Assembly: GCA_026075535.2 (NCBI GenBank)
Contig: AP026547.1
Coordinates: 7,564,001 to 7,628,000 of the forward strand
DNA: 64,000 nt
DNA from: Tricholoma matsutake
Taxonomy: Eukaryota; Basidiomycota; Agaricomycetes; Agaricales; Tricholomataceae
Reading direction: 5' to 3'
Under the pieces are notes generated by a model. It had not been told where the DNA came from, made no database searches, and saw nothing but the letters and a program-made list of their open reading frames with translations. Positions 21,899 through 32,613 of this stretch are shown piece by piece (position 1 is the first letter of the stretch; each line of letters opens with the position of its first letter). Both the position numbers and the translations under genes were made by a program.

Positions 21899-22120
21899 CC
21901 GTCTCCACCAGCTCAGCCAATGCCAATTGTCACTGAAGATGGCACTGAGGAGTGGTACATTGACAAAATTGTGGATGCATGCCAACACAGCAGGGGTGTA
22001 CAATACCTTGTCCATTATGAAGGATATGGGAAAGAACATGATGAGTGGTGCCCCGGCTCTGAAATGGCCAACACTGATGCCCTCGACCAGTGGGAAGATG
22101 AAAATGGGACAGAGGTCTGA
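21890..22120 (+). pseudogene. Gypsy-5 orphan chromodomain (C-terminus of pol)
   Basis: 76 codons: EEWYIDKIVDACQHSRGVQYLVHYEGYGKEHDEW-type chromodomain (residues about 22-60), ending ENGTEV. Directly after it come a purine run (22139-22151) and an LTR start TGTAAGTC. It is therefore the tail of a deleted Gypsy element and not a free-standing chromodomain gene, although an ATG at 21890 would open it. Confidence 0.75.
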
Positions 22121-22151
22121 GACCCACACAATTTTTTCAAGTCGGGAGGAG

Positions 22152-22893
22152 TGTAAGTCTGGCCCCACAGACTCATGACATTATGACAAGTTAATTTACC
22201 TACACTGCTGTTACACACTTCCATGGCACCAGCACACCACACACATTGCTGACACAGCCACCTATGGTGCATAAACAACTCACCAACACCAGACATACCA
22301 ATGTCTGTGTTACATTAATTTACCTACACCACTGTTACACACTTCCATGGCACCGGCACAGCCACCGGCGATAGCACAGCCACCTATGGCACATAAACAA
22401 CTCTCCTTATTACCCTTCTATCCACATCCAGCAGTGCTGACATTATCCTATTGATGCAGTACCTTCCTATTATGTGACTATGCCTGATGCGGCCTTTCCA
22501 AATCATACACCATGCTTGATGCAGCCTTTTACTTACATGGTCAATCTTTTTCTTATATATTACTTATTTTTTATTCCTTAACCTTTGTTCCTACTTCCAT
22601 GCAACAAAGGTATAGTAACTTCCTAAGGTAGATGACTTTCATAATCGACTAATGTCATGTGGAGTTACTTCAATGTGACAACCTGGTCAAATTAGGAAGT
22701 TTTTTGGCAGAGAAACCATGGAACACCCCCCTTGAGACAGTAAAGAGGAAAATACAAAATGTATGACCAACATATTGTTGTTATAGTTGTGTAATATATG
22801 TGTTTCAATTTTTATGAACATTGAGTAAAAGCTGACTGAGAAATAAGACTTGCAAACACTCACAGCTATATCTGACCACTAACTGCCATCCGA
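22152..22893 (+). repeat. LTR of Gypsy-5, 5' portion
   Basis: Starts TGTAAGTCTGGCC after the polypurine tract. It contains an internal duplication (TACACTGCTGTTACACACTTCCATGG near 22200 and 22327). The 3' end is not identified because the minus-strand family A LTR is inserted at 22894. Confidence 0.55.
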
Positions 22894-24272
22894 TGATGAT
22901 GCTCAACCCAGAAACCCAAACAAAACCCACAAAATGGCTTTGGATGGTATAACATGAGTCAGAGGAAGGTTGCGAGGACCTCTAGATGTCACCTGTCAGA
23001 CTGACCATCAAATAGTCATAAAACAACTGCTTGCCAAAGCAGTTTGAGGCTAAAAGAATGTGTTTCGAGGACTTGCAATGACTCCCGAGATGTTGTGATG
23101 ATTTTTGAGATGTTGCAATGCTTTTTGAAATGTTGCGATGCTTTTCGAGATGTTGCAATATTTTTCAAAGAGGTTTTGAGTAATTTTGAGTGGGTAGATA
23201 TGTTCGGATGCAAGATCGGGGGACTAGACGAGTAGTAGAAGTGAAGAAAAGGCTAATCAAGGGAAGCGAGAGTGAAAATAGTGTAATGCAAGGAATTTTG
23301 AGGAATTTTGAGGAAGTTTAGCATAAAACACCAAACTTCAGACTGAATAAGACTAAACTGTACTCTCAAATCACTGTGATCTGGGAGGAAGATGACGACT
23401 TTCTTGTATTTCTTTGTATCTAGTACATCTTTTTATATAAAATAAAGAAAGTACCTAAAAAGGCTAGAGAACATGAGGCAAACATGTGGAAAACTCGAGG
23501 CAAAAGACAATATAAGTATATCAGAACAATAAAGCGAGCCTAGAAGGGGTGAATATAACACATGATGAAGAAATAATAAGAAAGAATAGCTAAAACCGGA
23601 CTGTCCTTGTTATAAATTGAATAAAAGATCGGAAACTGCTTCGAGCAGATTGTATGCGTGCACATGCAATCGAAATGTGTTTGATATACTCAATATAGTG
23701 TCCCATGTGTCCAGCATGCATCCGAAGATTGTTCAAATAGGAAATACTGTGTCTGACAATGTTTTTCAAGGTTCGATGTTTTTTGAAGATTTTTGAAGAT
23801 TCTTCGAACTTCATTTGTGGCCTGATATTGGTGCAATTTTGTTTGGCAATGGTAGGGGATACATCTGGCATGTGTGCGATGATTATTCGGATAGCGATAT
23901 AGTGTCCGATGTCAATTTGCAATGTTCGATGATTTTTGAAGTCAGTCGAGGAAATATTGGACTTGTTTGAAGGCCGATATCGCTGCGATACTGCTCGATA
24001 CTGGTTCGGAACCCATTGACGATGCTCCAAGTGTATATTCAGAGCTGTACAAAGGTCGGGGGAATTGTATTATGGCGGCCAAAGGCATACGAAGAGTTTT
24101 GAAGTGTTGTGAAGGATTTCGAAGCATTCTCATGACTTTGTAGAGCTTTGTAGAGCATCGTAGAGCTTCAGAGGGGTTCGTAGAGCTTTGGAGGGGTTTG
24201 TATAGGTTTGTAGAGCTTCAACAACGATCGTAGATGTGTTTTCTGAGCTTGAACAACAAGGTGGACCTATCA
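22894..24272 (-). repeat. Family A-like LTR, solo, inverted, 1379 bp
   Basis: Plus-strand ends TGATGATGCTCAACC and GGTGGACCTATCA are the reverse complement of the family ends. Flanked by a perfect 4-bp duplication CCGA (22890-22893 and 24273-24276). It contains ~24-bp tandem words GAGATGTTGCAATGCTTTTT (23090-23165) and GTAGAGCTT repeats (24135-24220). The small open frames in it are not credible. Confidence 0.8.
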
Positions 24273-24276
24273 CCGA

Positions 24277-25282
24277 TCAGATAAAAAATGTGATGAACTT
24301 GTATTTGGCCATCCCATGTCATTTTGGGTTGTCACCTGTCATTTTCAGTTGTCCAAGAAACAAAACCACCATGTGAAATGGGTTCAGTGCAACATGTAGA
24401 TGAGGAATTTGCTTTGCATGTTGTCAAAAGCTTAAGGTGATTTGCCCATCCTTTATTTTGAGTTTTTGCACAATGGAATATTCTAACAGACCTACAGTAG
24501 GGATAAATCAATGTTTTTTTTGGCTGCAGCAGAGCTTTTTTGGTGCTGTCACTGTCAAGTTTCTGCCTCTTGTTGGGGTGATCACCACCATTTCTGCTCA
24601 AGTGTTCTAGTATATTAATTGTAGGTATTTTTATCATGTCATTGGTGCATTGCAAATGGGTAGCAGCAATGCTTTTTGAGGCATGACATGCTTGACACGA
24701 CTTGCATAATTGGTTTCTCACATGTTTCCTATTTTGGCATGAAATCATTACATTTTCTCAAAGTAAGTACAGATTCATGTGTCTACAGTATTTACCAATA
24801 AAATGTTGGATGCCAATTTGCCCATAAAAAACTCATTATGTGCAAAACAAGCCTTTTCCTCTAAATTCTCAAAAAGTTGCCTCTTTTAGAATCTGTCACA
24901 CTAAGCACATGATGTTAGTCGATTATGAAAGTTGTCTACCTTATTCTTTTATTTGTAGTAACTTATGGTTCCTACTTCCATGCAATGAAGATAATTTGAT
25001 CCTGTCTTTTAGTAAACCTAAGTCTAGTGTAGGCTGCCAAACTCGGCATCCTTCCAAAGGGGCTCATTGTCAATGCACTTGTATGGGGAGGGGGGGGAGG
25101 TTGTTACTTACCTGCATATCCAGGCCTTCCCCTTACAAAATGTGCATGTAAAGAGGGTAGAATAGACCTAATAAACAAACTAAAAGACCCCTTAAAAGCC
25201 CTGCAGTTGTTAGTAGAGAGATAGAAGAGAACATGGAGTCAGGATGAGGTATGCTTACCCTGGGAGATCCATGGCACCAAAA
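24277..25282. other. Unassigned segment with a small Cys/His-containing ORF
   Basis: Minus strand 24748-24332 is open for 138 codons and contains CKSCQACHAS, NKRQKL (nuclear-signal-like) and YPYCRSVRIFHC...NHLKLLTTCK. The last stretch resembles a BED-type finger of hAT transposases, but only weakly. A plus ORF (24840-25151) with CQTRHPSKGAHCQCTC is not recognisable. Bases 25265-25282 next to the family G LTR read TTTTGGTGCCATGG on the minus strand, a plausible primer-binding site, so part of this may be the leader of the family G element. Confidence 0.3.
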
Positions 25283-26336
25283 TGTTCACTTTCTTTGATT
25301 CCTAGGCCTAAAAATGAGGGTTAGTAAAGGTTATGGCAGGAGATTCTGACTCACCAGTGCATGAGTTCCCCATCAGCAGAGGTGACCTTTGCTCTCCATG
25401 GCTCACAAACTCTACCTATAATCAGAAACTCATCAGAGACATTCAGTAGTGACCTTTGACCTTTGTCTATGGTCCACAATCAATTCATATAGTCAGTACT
25501 TCATCCTGCCAGGTAGAAATTTCACATACTCACATAATCTCCTTGTTACACAGGACTGACTATTGGTTGCATAGGCACACACATCAAGGTATTATAAGTA
25601 AGATTAACCTTAGAATGGTCCTTAAGTCTGTACAAAAGAGGTAGAGAGTAAATGTGTTAAAACTATAGGTCCTTAACTCAGCCTTGGCTTCATATGTCAC
25701 AGTTGGAGGCTTTCCAACTGTCTCGGTATCACACTAGGAGGCTTTCCTAGTGTATCGGGCTTCTGGCCTTCACTTGGGTACTTCCTCAAGTTGTTATGGC
25801 TATCCATACTCAGAGGCTTTCTGAGTAGACCATTGGTTTGTGTATCACAGTTGGAGGCTTTCCAACTGTCGAGTTCGAGTTATCACAGCTAAGGGCTTCC
25901 TAAGCTGTCGAGTGTTCTGGTTGAGTTTAAGACCATTGTTTGAATTAGGTCAAGCTGAGTACTACACAGAGTATAACTACAGCTTATATATGGTTCTAGG
26001 ACTACCTATCATCCAATCAGAAAGAAGAGATCCTTGTCAAGTAATAATAGAGAGAACAATAGAACAATAAGCCTCATGCTTAGCATGAGGCATCCAATGT
26101 CATGGAGTGCTGTGGCGCAGCATGTCAGAGAACAATAGAAGATAAGCCTCATGTCAAGCATGAGGTGTCCGACATCATGGATCTGATGTCAAGGGTCCGA
26201 TGCCAAGGACTGCCATGGTGCAGCCTGTCAATCAGTGGTAGTCATATTGGAGGGTCCCATCAGGAATGAGTCGTATCATGTCAAAAGGAAAAATGAGTTG
26301 CCCAGCCTAGCGGGTCCTGAATGCAAAACCATAACA
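25283..26336 (-). repeat. Family G LTR (5' LTR, minus), hairpin-rich, 1054 bp
   Basis: On the minus strand it runs TGTTATGG...GTGAACA and is followed by a TGGTGCC primer-site-like sequence. It shares GCCTCATGC...GCATGAGGC palindromes, CATGGAGTGCTG and TTGGATGATA with the region before the Gypsy-6 gag (60740-60990), in opposite orientation. This identifies it as the LTR of the same family. Confidence 0.6.
25699..25908 (-). repeat. Array of hairpins with GGCTT (AAGCC) loops
   Basis: Five hairpins in 210 bp share the loop GGCTT (AAGCC on the sense strand) with different perfect or near-perfect stems: ACAGTTGGA (25699-25721), ACACTAGGA (25731-25753), TACTCAGA (25807-25827), ACAGTTGGA (25847-25869) and ACAGCTAAGG with one mismatch (25885-25908). 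A sixth with loop TACTT is near 25771-25792. Two more with loop AAGCC lie in the Gypsy-6 leader. Confidence 0.85.
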
Positions 26337-26573
26337 AAATGTATTGAGTTAGAATGCAGTCACTCACCCAAAGTCAAAGGTGTTCCAACAGCTCATTGAA
26401 GTAACAGAATAAGAGCATAATACAGTTGATATTCTCATAATGCATAGCCTCCAGACTGACCCAGGGCCTATGCATGATGAAAATATGTCACAAATGTGAC
26501 AGTTCTGTGACCCTGCCAAATATGTGACATGATCCATGATAGATTTTGATGCTATCTATGTATACTCTGTATC

Positions 26574-26880
26574 AAGTGACTCCATAGAAGGAGCTTTGTG
26601 TATGTGTAAAGTAACTATGTAGTGAAGTCTGTGTGGAATCAAGAGCATCTCACTGCAACTTTGCTCTGTACTTGCATAATTGATGGGGCAATTCAAGTGA
26701 GAAATCCACATCCCCATAGCTAAGGCACACTTTTTCAAGCACCTCACAAATCTTGATAACTTCTCCTCAAGTTGGCACATCTTCAACATCATTCTCACCA
26801 TCATCCTCAGAATCCTCAACTTCTATAACATCCCTTCTTGCAACTGCCATCTCATGTTGAGCCACAGCCACTATTTTGGC
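26574..26880 (-). pseudogene. C-terminal fragment of a pogo/CENP-B-type transposase
   Basis: Read on the minus strand: VAVAQHEMAVARRDVIEVEDSEDD, an acidic run, then ICEVLEKVCLSYGDVDFSLELP, YRAKLQ, and a terminal TSLHSYF. This resembles the C-terminal region of fungal DDE transposases with CENP-B HTH. Two in-frame TGA codons (after DVPT and after KLQ) sit at probable Arg positions. The catalytic core is absent. 26881-27213 shows only traces of the same frame. Confidence 0.55.
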
Positions 26881-27213
26881 ATCACCACTTCAACTGGATT
26901 GACAAGATTCTCCAGTGTTGGTGAAGATCCAATGATCCCCCTATGCCTGATTAACTCTTTGATGGATCCCATTGATACTTGTTCAGCCTTGATGATTTGA
27001 GGGATGGCAGCAGACTCGGGTGGTGATCTTTGTGGGAGCTTGATGGTCAATCAGGGCAGTTGGATGCTTCTTGAATCTATACCACCACCACCTCAATTTC
27101 TTCCCATGGTATTAGCACTGGCAAAGGAATGAAGGAGGGTGAATATAAGGGATAAAATAGCATCATAACACCCTACATACCTCTATTCCTCTGCCTATAA
27201 CTGCTTTATTACC

Positions 27214-27912
27214 ATGTCTATATCACCTGGCCCAGCCATCCACACAACTAGACTGAGATCAACAACAACATTGAAAAAAACAAGGAAAGAATTAGAAGAA
27301 GTGAACAATATAAGCATGACCATAAAATCAAAACAACAAGCTATAGCATACCTCACGACAGGTGATTACATACCCCAAGGTGCATCAGTTGACCCACACA
27401 TATTAGCTCACGTTCTTTTACAGTTCAGTGTCACCAACAAAATGACAAAAATGGCAATGGACAGCATCAGAGCAGTGGCATTCCTAATGGAGAAAGCATA
27501 TGCCTGACAGATAGCTGACAGTATTTCCAGCATTGGGAAAGCAAAGATCAAAGAACAGCTAGAGACTTTCACCTCAAACATAGAAATCATGTGCAACACA
27601 GTAGAACATGTAACAGGGGCTGCAACAGTGATCATGGGCAAGCTAGAAGAATTCATGGATGGCTTCCAGGTATCAACAGATCAACTGGCCAAAGCTATGC
27701 ATGAACTCACTGAGAAGACAGTGGATGCAACAAACAAGAACCCAACTATGACACCCTTTGCACAGACTCAGAACATATACACAACAATTGTACAGCAGCA
27801 ACCAACACTTAATGACTTATCAGAGAAGGACCTAGCAGTGAAAGCAAACACAGCTCTGGACCTCATGCCCAGTCAAAAGTCCATTGAACTAGAGAGGGTT
27901 AGATCGAGTTAG
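27214..27912 (+). pseudogene. LINE ORF1-like (Gag-like) fragment
   Basis: ATG at 27214, an in-frame TGA at 27505, and open again to 27912. A largely helical protein with LSEKDLAVKANTALDLM near the end, a motif of the ORF1 protein of Tad1-like LINEs in basidiomycetes, expected to bind LINE RNA. The zinc-knuckle end is missing. The TGA falls between A and QIADS, consistent with a former Arg. 27913-28157 holds no further gene. Confidence 0.5.
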
Positions 27913-28157
27913 AATAGAAAAAAAACTGGTATACTGATGTAAATATATGCAAATGGCTACAATTCTGTATATAACAAAGAATGAGACAGTTCTCAGAATT
28001 TTTCAAACATCTTCACATTTCTCTGTTGGGTCAAACTGGCAGAACTTTACACTCCCCCACAGAGTCCTGGAGGAATCCAGTGGGACTCACCAGGAGTCCT
28101 GGTATATTGTAGTACCCTAAAGTCAAACCATAATGGAAAGTCAATTTGATATCTTAC

Positions 28158-28864
28158 TGTTAAGAACTGATCTGAGAGGGCTTGTTGGAATCTGATCAGA
28201 CACTGCAGGTGATAATAGTGGGAGTTGTCAGGTCGATGTGGATTCTGTGGGAGGGGAAACAGAAAGGACTTGGCTTCAGCTTGTCAGAAGCTGCACCCTT
28301 CACCTTGTCTGGTGTTCTAATTTCAAGTCGAAAGTTTAGGGGTAGGAGCAGGAAAGTGCAGGTAAATGTGGGGAGGAGTATGGAGGGACTTAGGTTGAGT
28401 TCAGGTGAGGTTAGAACTTCAGAGGGAGACTAGAGGTCGAGTCAAATGGAGATCAGACTCTTAGAGAACTGAGGTTGGAGTAGAAGGAGGTTTAGATTGG
28501 CAGGATAAAGTCGAGTCTATGTCGATATACAAACTGAGGAATACAAGGCAGAACCAACTAAACTTAAATACTAGAGTCTGGAATAAAAGCGGGACGGAAA
28601 CGGGAACTGCGGCAGTGTCTCGACTGCATAGATAAATTACCTAGTGGAGGCTGCACAGGTATCCATAGTCGAATTTGCAATAGAGATGGCAGCCTTGGGA
28701 AGGCAGCCATGGATGCTGTACAAGGTGGCCTGGTGCACAGCAGTGTGGGCAGTGCAAGGTGGCTGGGAATGAAATCAGAAGGAGTAGACAAATGTTGGGT
28801 TAGATGTGCGGGAAAGAGTCAGACGGAATGCAGGTTCTGATCGGGTGAGGAATGGTTCTTGACA
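28158..28864 (-). repeat. 3' LTR of Gypsy-7, 707 bp
   Basis: On the minus strand it starts TGTCAAGAAC after the purine run ACTAAGGGGGAAATAC and ends GTTCTTAACA, a 10-bp inverted end with one C/T difference. The left flank is CTTAC. No partner LTR is present. Confidence 0.7.
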
Positions 28865-29000
28865 GTATTTCCCCCTTAGTGCCGAGCCTACGAGGCACAT
28901 GAGGGTTTGAGTCCAATTGAGGAAGTGGGTTGAATTTCTGAATGTGGTAATTGGTTGAAAAAATTTTCATGTTCTTTCCTTCCCCCATCAACTATCAATT

Positions 29001-29808
29001 ATGTCCCCTCCAGTAGTATCCATGCAGATCAAATTGGCCATGATGAGGGCCCAACACGAACAGAGAGAGCAGGCAATGAAGGAGCAGATGGAATGGGAGA
29101 TGAAGGAACTGGAGGAAATGGCGAGGGAGGAGGAACACTGGGTGCAGGAGGCGCAAAAGGCAGCAGAGGAGGCTGCAAAGGCTGAGGAGGTGTGCCAGGC
29201 AGAGGCGCAGAAAAAGGAGGCATTGGCCACAAAATGAGCGGAGAAGAAGCAGGTGGCTGCAGCCGCAGGTTTGGAGGATGAGGCCAAGGGGAGAAAGTCC
29301 CCTAAGAAAAAGAAAGTCACCAAGTCGAAGGTGCAAGTGGGGTTGGAGGAGTTGGAGAGTCCAGTGCAGGTGCAGGCCACATTGCCCTGCAAAAGGTGCA
29401 TAATTGTTTTCCTTCTCAGTGTTCTCTTACTGACAAGTGGCCTAGATGCAAATATCAAAAGGTCTCGTGTTTCAAGATGGGTGCGAAGGGATGCGTGTGT
29501 GACAATTGCATGCATGTCAAACATAAGTGCGAGGAGGTAGTGTGGGAGGGGCAGGAGGCCCCTGCAGCAAAGAATGCAAGGTCCGTAGTGGGGATGACGG
29601 GCCTGGCGGAAAACAGTGGGGAGGTGGCAGAGCTGCTGTGGCAGCTGGTGAAAACAGTGAGGAAGGGGTTTGGAGAGGTGGCAATGGTGGTTCAGGAGTC
29701 AATGGAGGAGGTCCAGGATGTGATGGACCCAGAGTGGAAGTCAGATGAAAGCGCTGGGGAGGAGAGTGATGAGGATGAGGAGGAAGTGGAGCGGGCAATA
29801 TGAGAATC
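29001..29808 (+). pseudogene. Antisense accessory gene of Gypsy-7
   Basis: ATG at 29001. A long charged coiled coil (MKEQMEWEMKELEEMAREEE and onward, residues about 15-75), an in-frame TGA at 29235, a Lys-rich nuclear-signal-like SPKKKKVTKSK, then PCKRC. After a +1 shift a Cys-rich segment follows with CKYQKVSC, CVCDNC and HKC. The end is acidic (SDESAGEESDEDEEE). The order of coiled coil, basic region, CxxC cluster and acidic tail recalls the antisense gene of Gypsy-1. It lies opposite to the pol 3' end. Function unknown. Confidence 0.6.
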
Positions 29809-30097
29809 CCAGCGGGAAAGGCACGGGATCTGCCAGTCTGGGGATGACTGGGCGGGTTTCCAGAGGTACCTCAAGAAAAGGCAAGCGGATAACATTGAGG
29901 AGAGTGAGGATGAAGAAGAGGGTGAGGATGGGGAAGAGGGTGAGGGTAGGGAAGAAGGTGAAGTCAGAGAAGAGGGTGCCGAAGCCAGAGAGGGGGGAGT
30001 GGAGGTAGCATAGGGATCCGGTTGGGTCCAAAAAATCTTTTTCAATGAAATTTGTTTCTGAGTACAAACTGAGTGAATAAGTAATGTGAATAGACTT

Positions 30098-31207
30098 TTA
30101 AGTGGGTAATGGACCAGGTTTTTGCAGGTAGCAGTTGTGAAAATCTGCAAGGAGTTCTTGGGCATGGTCGAGTTCCATAGCGGGTAGCCAGGAGGTTTCC
30201 TCATCGGTTCCCTGGTAACCTTCCCATCGGACGAGGTAGAGAATCTTGCATTGACATTGATTATCGACCTTGGAGTCGAGGACTTCGGTGATCTCATACT
30301 CGAGCTCATCATCAATAGTGATGGGAGGAGGTGGAGGTTGTGTCCGATTTGGAATGGTGTTTGGGGAGTGTTTCTCTAGTTGAGAGACATGGAAGACAGG
30401 GTGGATGGCCTGCATGTGGTCTGGGAGCTGCAGGGTGACTGAGTGAGTGCCTGGGCAGGCAATGATTTCAAAAGGACTGTGGTTCTTTTCAGAGAGTTTC
30501 TTGGAAGGATGGGTGGTGCGAATATTTTCCGCAGTGACATAAGCAAAATCACCAATGTTGAAGTTGGGTGCGGGTGCCCGATGTTTGTCCACAGGACCTT
30601 GATAACATTCTTGAGTGGCTGCAAGTTGTTTCTGAAGTTCCTGGTGAAGGTCGTCTAAATCGACGATGAACTCGCGGGCACACTGTGAGGCTAAGTTGCA
30701 TTCAGGGAAGATGGAAATGTTTGGGTGATAGCCTTTGTTGGCAAAGAAAGGAGATACACCTGTAGAGGCAGAGGGAGCATTGTTGTAGGCAAATTTTCCC
30801 AAGGGTAAGAGGTGAGACCAGTCGTCCTGCTGATAATTGCAGAAGATCCGGAGGTACTGCTCCAAGGTCTGATTAAGTTGTTCTGTCTGACCATCACCTT
30901 GTGGGTGATAACTGGAAGTGAAGTGGATCTGCATGTCGAGCGCTTTTCTGAGAGAGCGGAAGAAATGAGAGACGAACTCAGATCCCCAGTCACAAGTGAC
31001 ATGTGACAGAATGCCATGCTTGGAGAAGACATGGAGGATGAACAGGTTGGCTAGTTCTTGGGCTGTGATTTCATTGACAGTTGGGATGAAGATGCCTTGC
31101 TTGGTGAGGCAGTCAACAATGACCAGGATAGCGGTGTGACCATCGGAGTCGGGCAGTTGTTCAATGAAGTCCATGGAGATGGAGTTCCAAGGTCGTTCTG
31201 GAACCAG
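30098..31207 (-). CDS. pol: Gypsy-7 integrase core and chromodomain
   Basis: Open for more than 358 codons, ending at 30098. Integrase shows MDFIEQLP (first Asp), HVTCDWGSEF (second Asp; CDRGSEF-like, Arg changed to Trp) and HPQGDGQTEQLNQTLEQYLR (Glu). Then comes the GDFAYVTAENI segment, an HPVFHVSQLEK block and a chromodomain (YEITEVLDSKV, LYLVRWEGY) followed by a short tail. This is the least damaged pol fragment in the window, but it lacks RT. The frame is open to 31207, where the TIR element cuts it. Confidence 0.9.
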   Translation of the reverse strand: MVPERPWNSISMDFIEQLPDSDGHTAILVIVDCLTKQGIFIPTVNEITAQELANLFILHVFSKHGILSHVTCDWGSEFVSHFFRSLRKALDMQIHFTSSYHPQGDGQTEQLNQTLEQYLRIFCNYQQDDWSHLLPLGKFAYNNAPSASTGVSPFFANKGYHPNISIFPECNLASQCAREFIVDLDDLHQELQKQLAATQECYQGPVDKHRAPAPNFNIGDFAYVTAENIRTTHPSKKLSEKNHSPFEIIACPGTHSVTLQLPDHMQAIHPVFHVSQLEKHSPNTIPNRTQPPPPPITIDDELEYEITEVLDSKVDNQCQCKILYLVRWEGYQGTDEETSWLPAMELDHAQELLADFHNCYLQKPGPLPT

Positions 31208-32045
31208 TAGTGTTTAAAGGTCCAGTCTGTAGGACCAAAAAAAAGACTGAAACTGAACTGAACTGGACCAATTAGGACCGGACCAGTGGTCTATTTATGG
31301 ACCGGTCTTTTTCAGTCCAGTTGCTGGTCTTTCATTTTGAAAAATATAGTAGGACTGATGAAAACCCAGTTAAAACTGGTTGTGACCGGTCTCTCATGCC
31401 AACGTATGTTGTACCTTACTCCCACACATATTTACTTCATTTTCGGTCCCTGGATCATCAAAAAAGGTCAAGAATTGGTTGAGATATGACCAAAAACATT
31501 TTTGTATGAGTATTTTGTTGTATCAGAACAACTTTGATTGCATTGCTTATTACCTGAGCTATAATTTTTTTTGTACAGCTATATGACATCATAAAAGTAA
31601 CAACAACACACCTAATCATCTGTACCATGGGATTCTATTCATATAACAGCCCAATTGAGTGCAACTACAAACTACAAATTACAGACTACAAACCACAACT
31701 TGAATGCATGTCCTTTCAGTTTTGGCCATATCTCAGTCAAATCTTGATGGAATTGCTTAAATGTTGGATCGGTCTATGGAGCATTACAATCTCTATTCAT
31801 GAATATAATATATATGAGGTAATGGTCATATTTGTTGAGATACATATGGGTTATTTGGCACAATAAATTTTACAACAAAAGACTGGTCTGAATCAGTCTT
31901 TTTTCGGTCCATGGACCGATTAGGACCGGTCCTAAAGGGTCCGGTTGCAGTCCTCCAATATTTGGGTCAGTCCTAGACTGGCTGCAGTTGCCGGTTGCCC
32001 CATTTGGAAGTCAAAAACCAGACTGGACTGGACCTTTAAACACTA
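31208..32045. mobile_element. TIR element, 838 bp, GGACC-rich
   Basis: Ends TAGTGTTTAAAGGTCCAGTC and GACTGGACCTTTAAACACTA are a perfect 20-bp inverted repeat. Subterminal copies of GGACCGG and CCGGTCC recur for ~120 bp at both sides. There is no transposase frame. The flanks show no duplication (GGAACCAG left, GATGAGAA right), and the two sides belong to different genes. A related right end (GACCAGACCTTTAAGACCTA) is at 39879-39898. Confidence 0.75.
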
Positions 32046-32046
32046 G

Positions 32047-32613
32047 ATGAGAAAGAGGGTCCTTGGAGCAGAACATCCAGACACACTGACAAGCATGGGA
32101 ATCCTCACATTGACATACAGCAATCAGGGATGGTGGAAGGAGGCTGAGGGGCTGAGGGGCTGGGAGTTCAAGTCATGGAGATGAGTTTGAGGGTCTTGGA
32201 GCAGAACATCCATCCACACTGATAAGCATGGGAAACCTAGCATCAACATACAGGAATCAGGGACAGTGGAAGGAGGCTGAGGGGCTGGGATTTCAAGTCA
32301 TGGAGATGAGACAGAGGGTCCTTGGAGCAGAACATCCATCCACACTGACAAGCATGGCAAATCTTGCATCAACATACAGGAATCAGGGACAGTGGAAGGA
32401 GGCTGAGGGGTTGGAAGTTCAAGTCATGGAGATGAGAAAGAGGGTCCTTGGAGCAGAACATCCAGATACACTGACAAGTATGGCAACCCTCCTCTCAATG
32501 TACAGCAATCAGGGATGGTGGAAAGCATGGCAAACCTCACGTCAATATACAACAATCAGGGATGGTGGAAGGAGGCTGAGGGGCTGGATGTTCAAGCTGA
32601 GCTGTTTGTGATG
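32047..32613 (+). pseudogene. TPR array fragment of a fungal NLR-type protein
   Basis: About four and a half repeats of 42 residues (126 bp) with LGAEHPxTLTSM, TYxNQGxWKEAEGL and QVMEMRxRV, the kinesin-light-chain-like TPR found at the C-terminus of fungal NACHT/NB-ARC proteins. Units near 32061, 32189, 32316 and 32442 are almost identical in DNA. The first repeat has a duplicated 8-mer (CTGAGGGG) that breaks the frame, and the last copies are rearranged (near 32515-32540). The end at 32613 (ELFVMRA) may be the native C-terminus. The NB and effector domains are absent. Confidence 0.8.

Larger units (their letters stand above)
28158..31207 (-). mobile_element. Gypsy-7, chromodomain Gypsy element, 5' truncated
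   Basis: From right to left: integrase core and chromodomain (31207-30098), an antisense accessory gene (29001-29808, plus strand), polypurine tract (28865-28880) and 3' LTR (28864-28158). RT, protease and Gag are missing, cut off at the TIR element beginning at 31208. The architecture matches Gypsy-1, with an antisense Cys-rich gene between pol and 3' LTR. Confidence 0.8.

Noticed and set aside
21890..22120. Stand-alone chromodomain host gene
   Set aside because: It is followed by a polypurine tract and LTR start and matches Gypsy pol C-termini, so it is a truncated retroelement.
24332..24748. Confident hAT transposase call
   Set aside because: Only a weak BED-finger-like C/H pattern is visible and no catalytic domain follows; left as unassigned.
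25699..25908. CRISPR-like array (short repeats with variable parts)
   Set aside because: The repeated part is only a five-base loop, the variable parts are self-complementary stems, and the organism is eukaryotic.
29692..30315. Ser/Pro-rich minus-strand protein
   Set aside because: Antisense shadow of the acidic tail of the Gypsy-7 antisense gene and overlapping the chromodomain frame.
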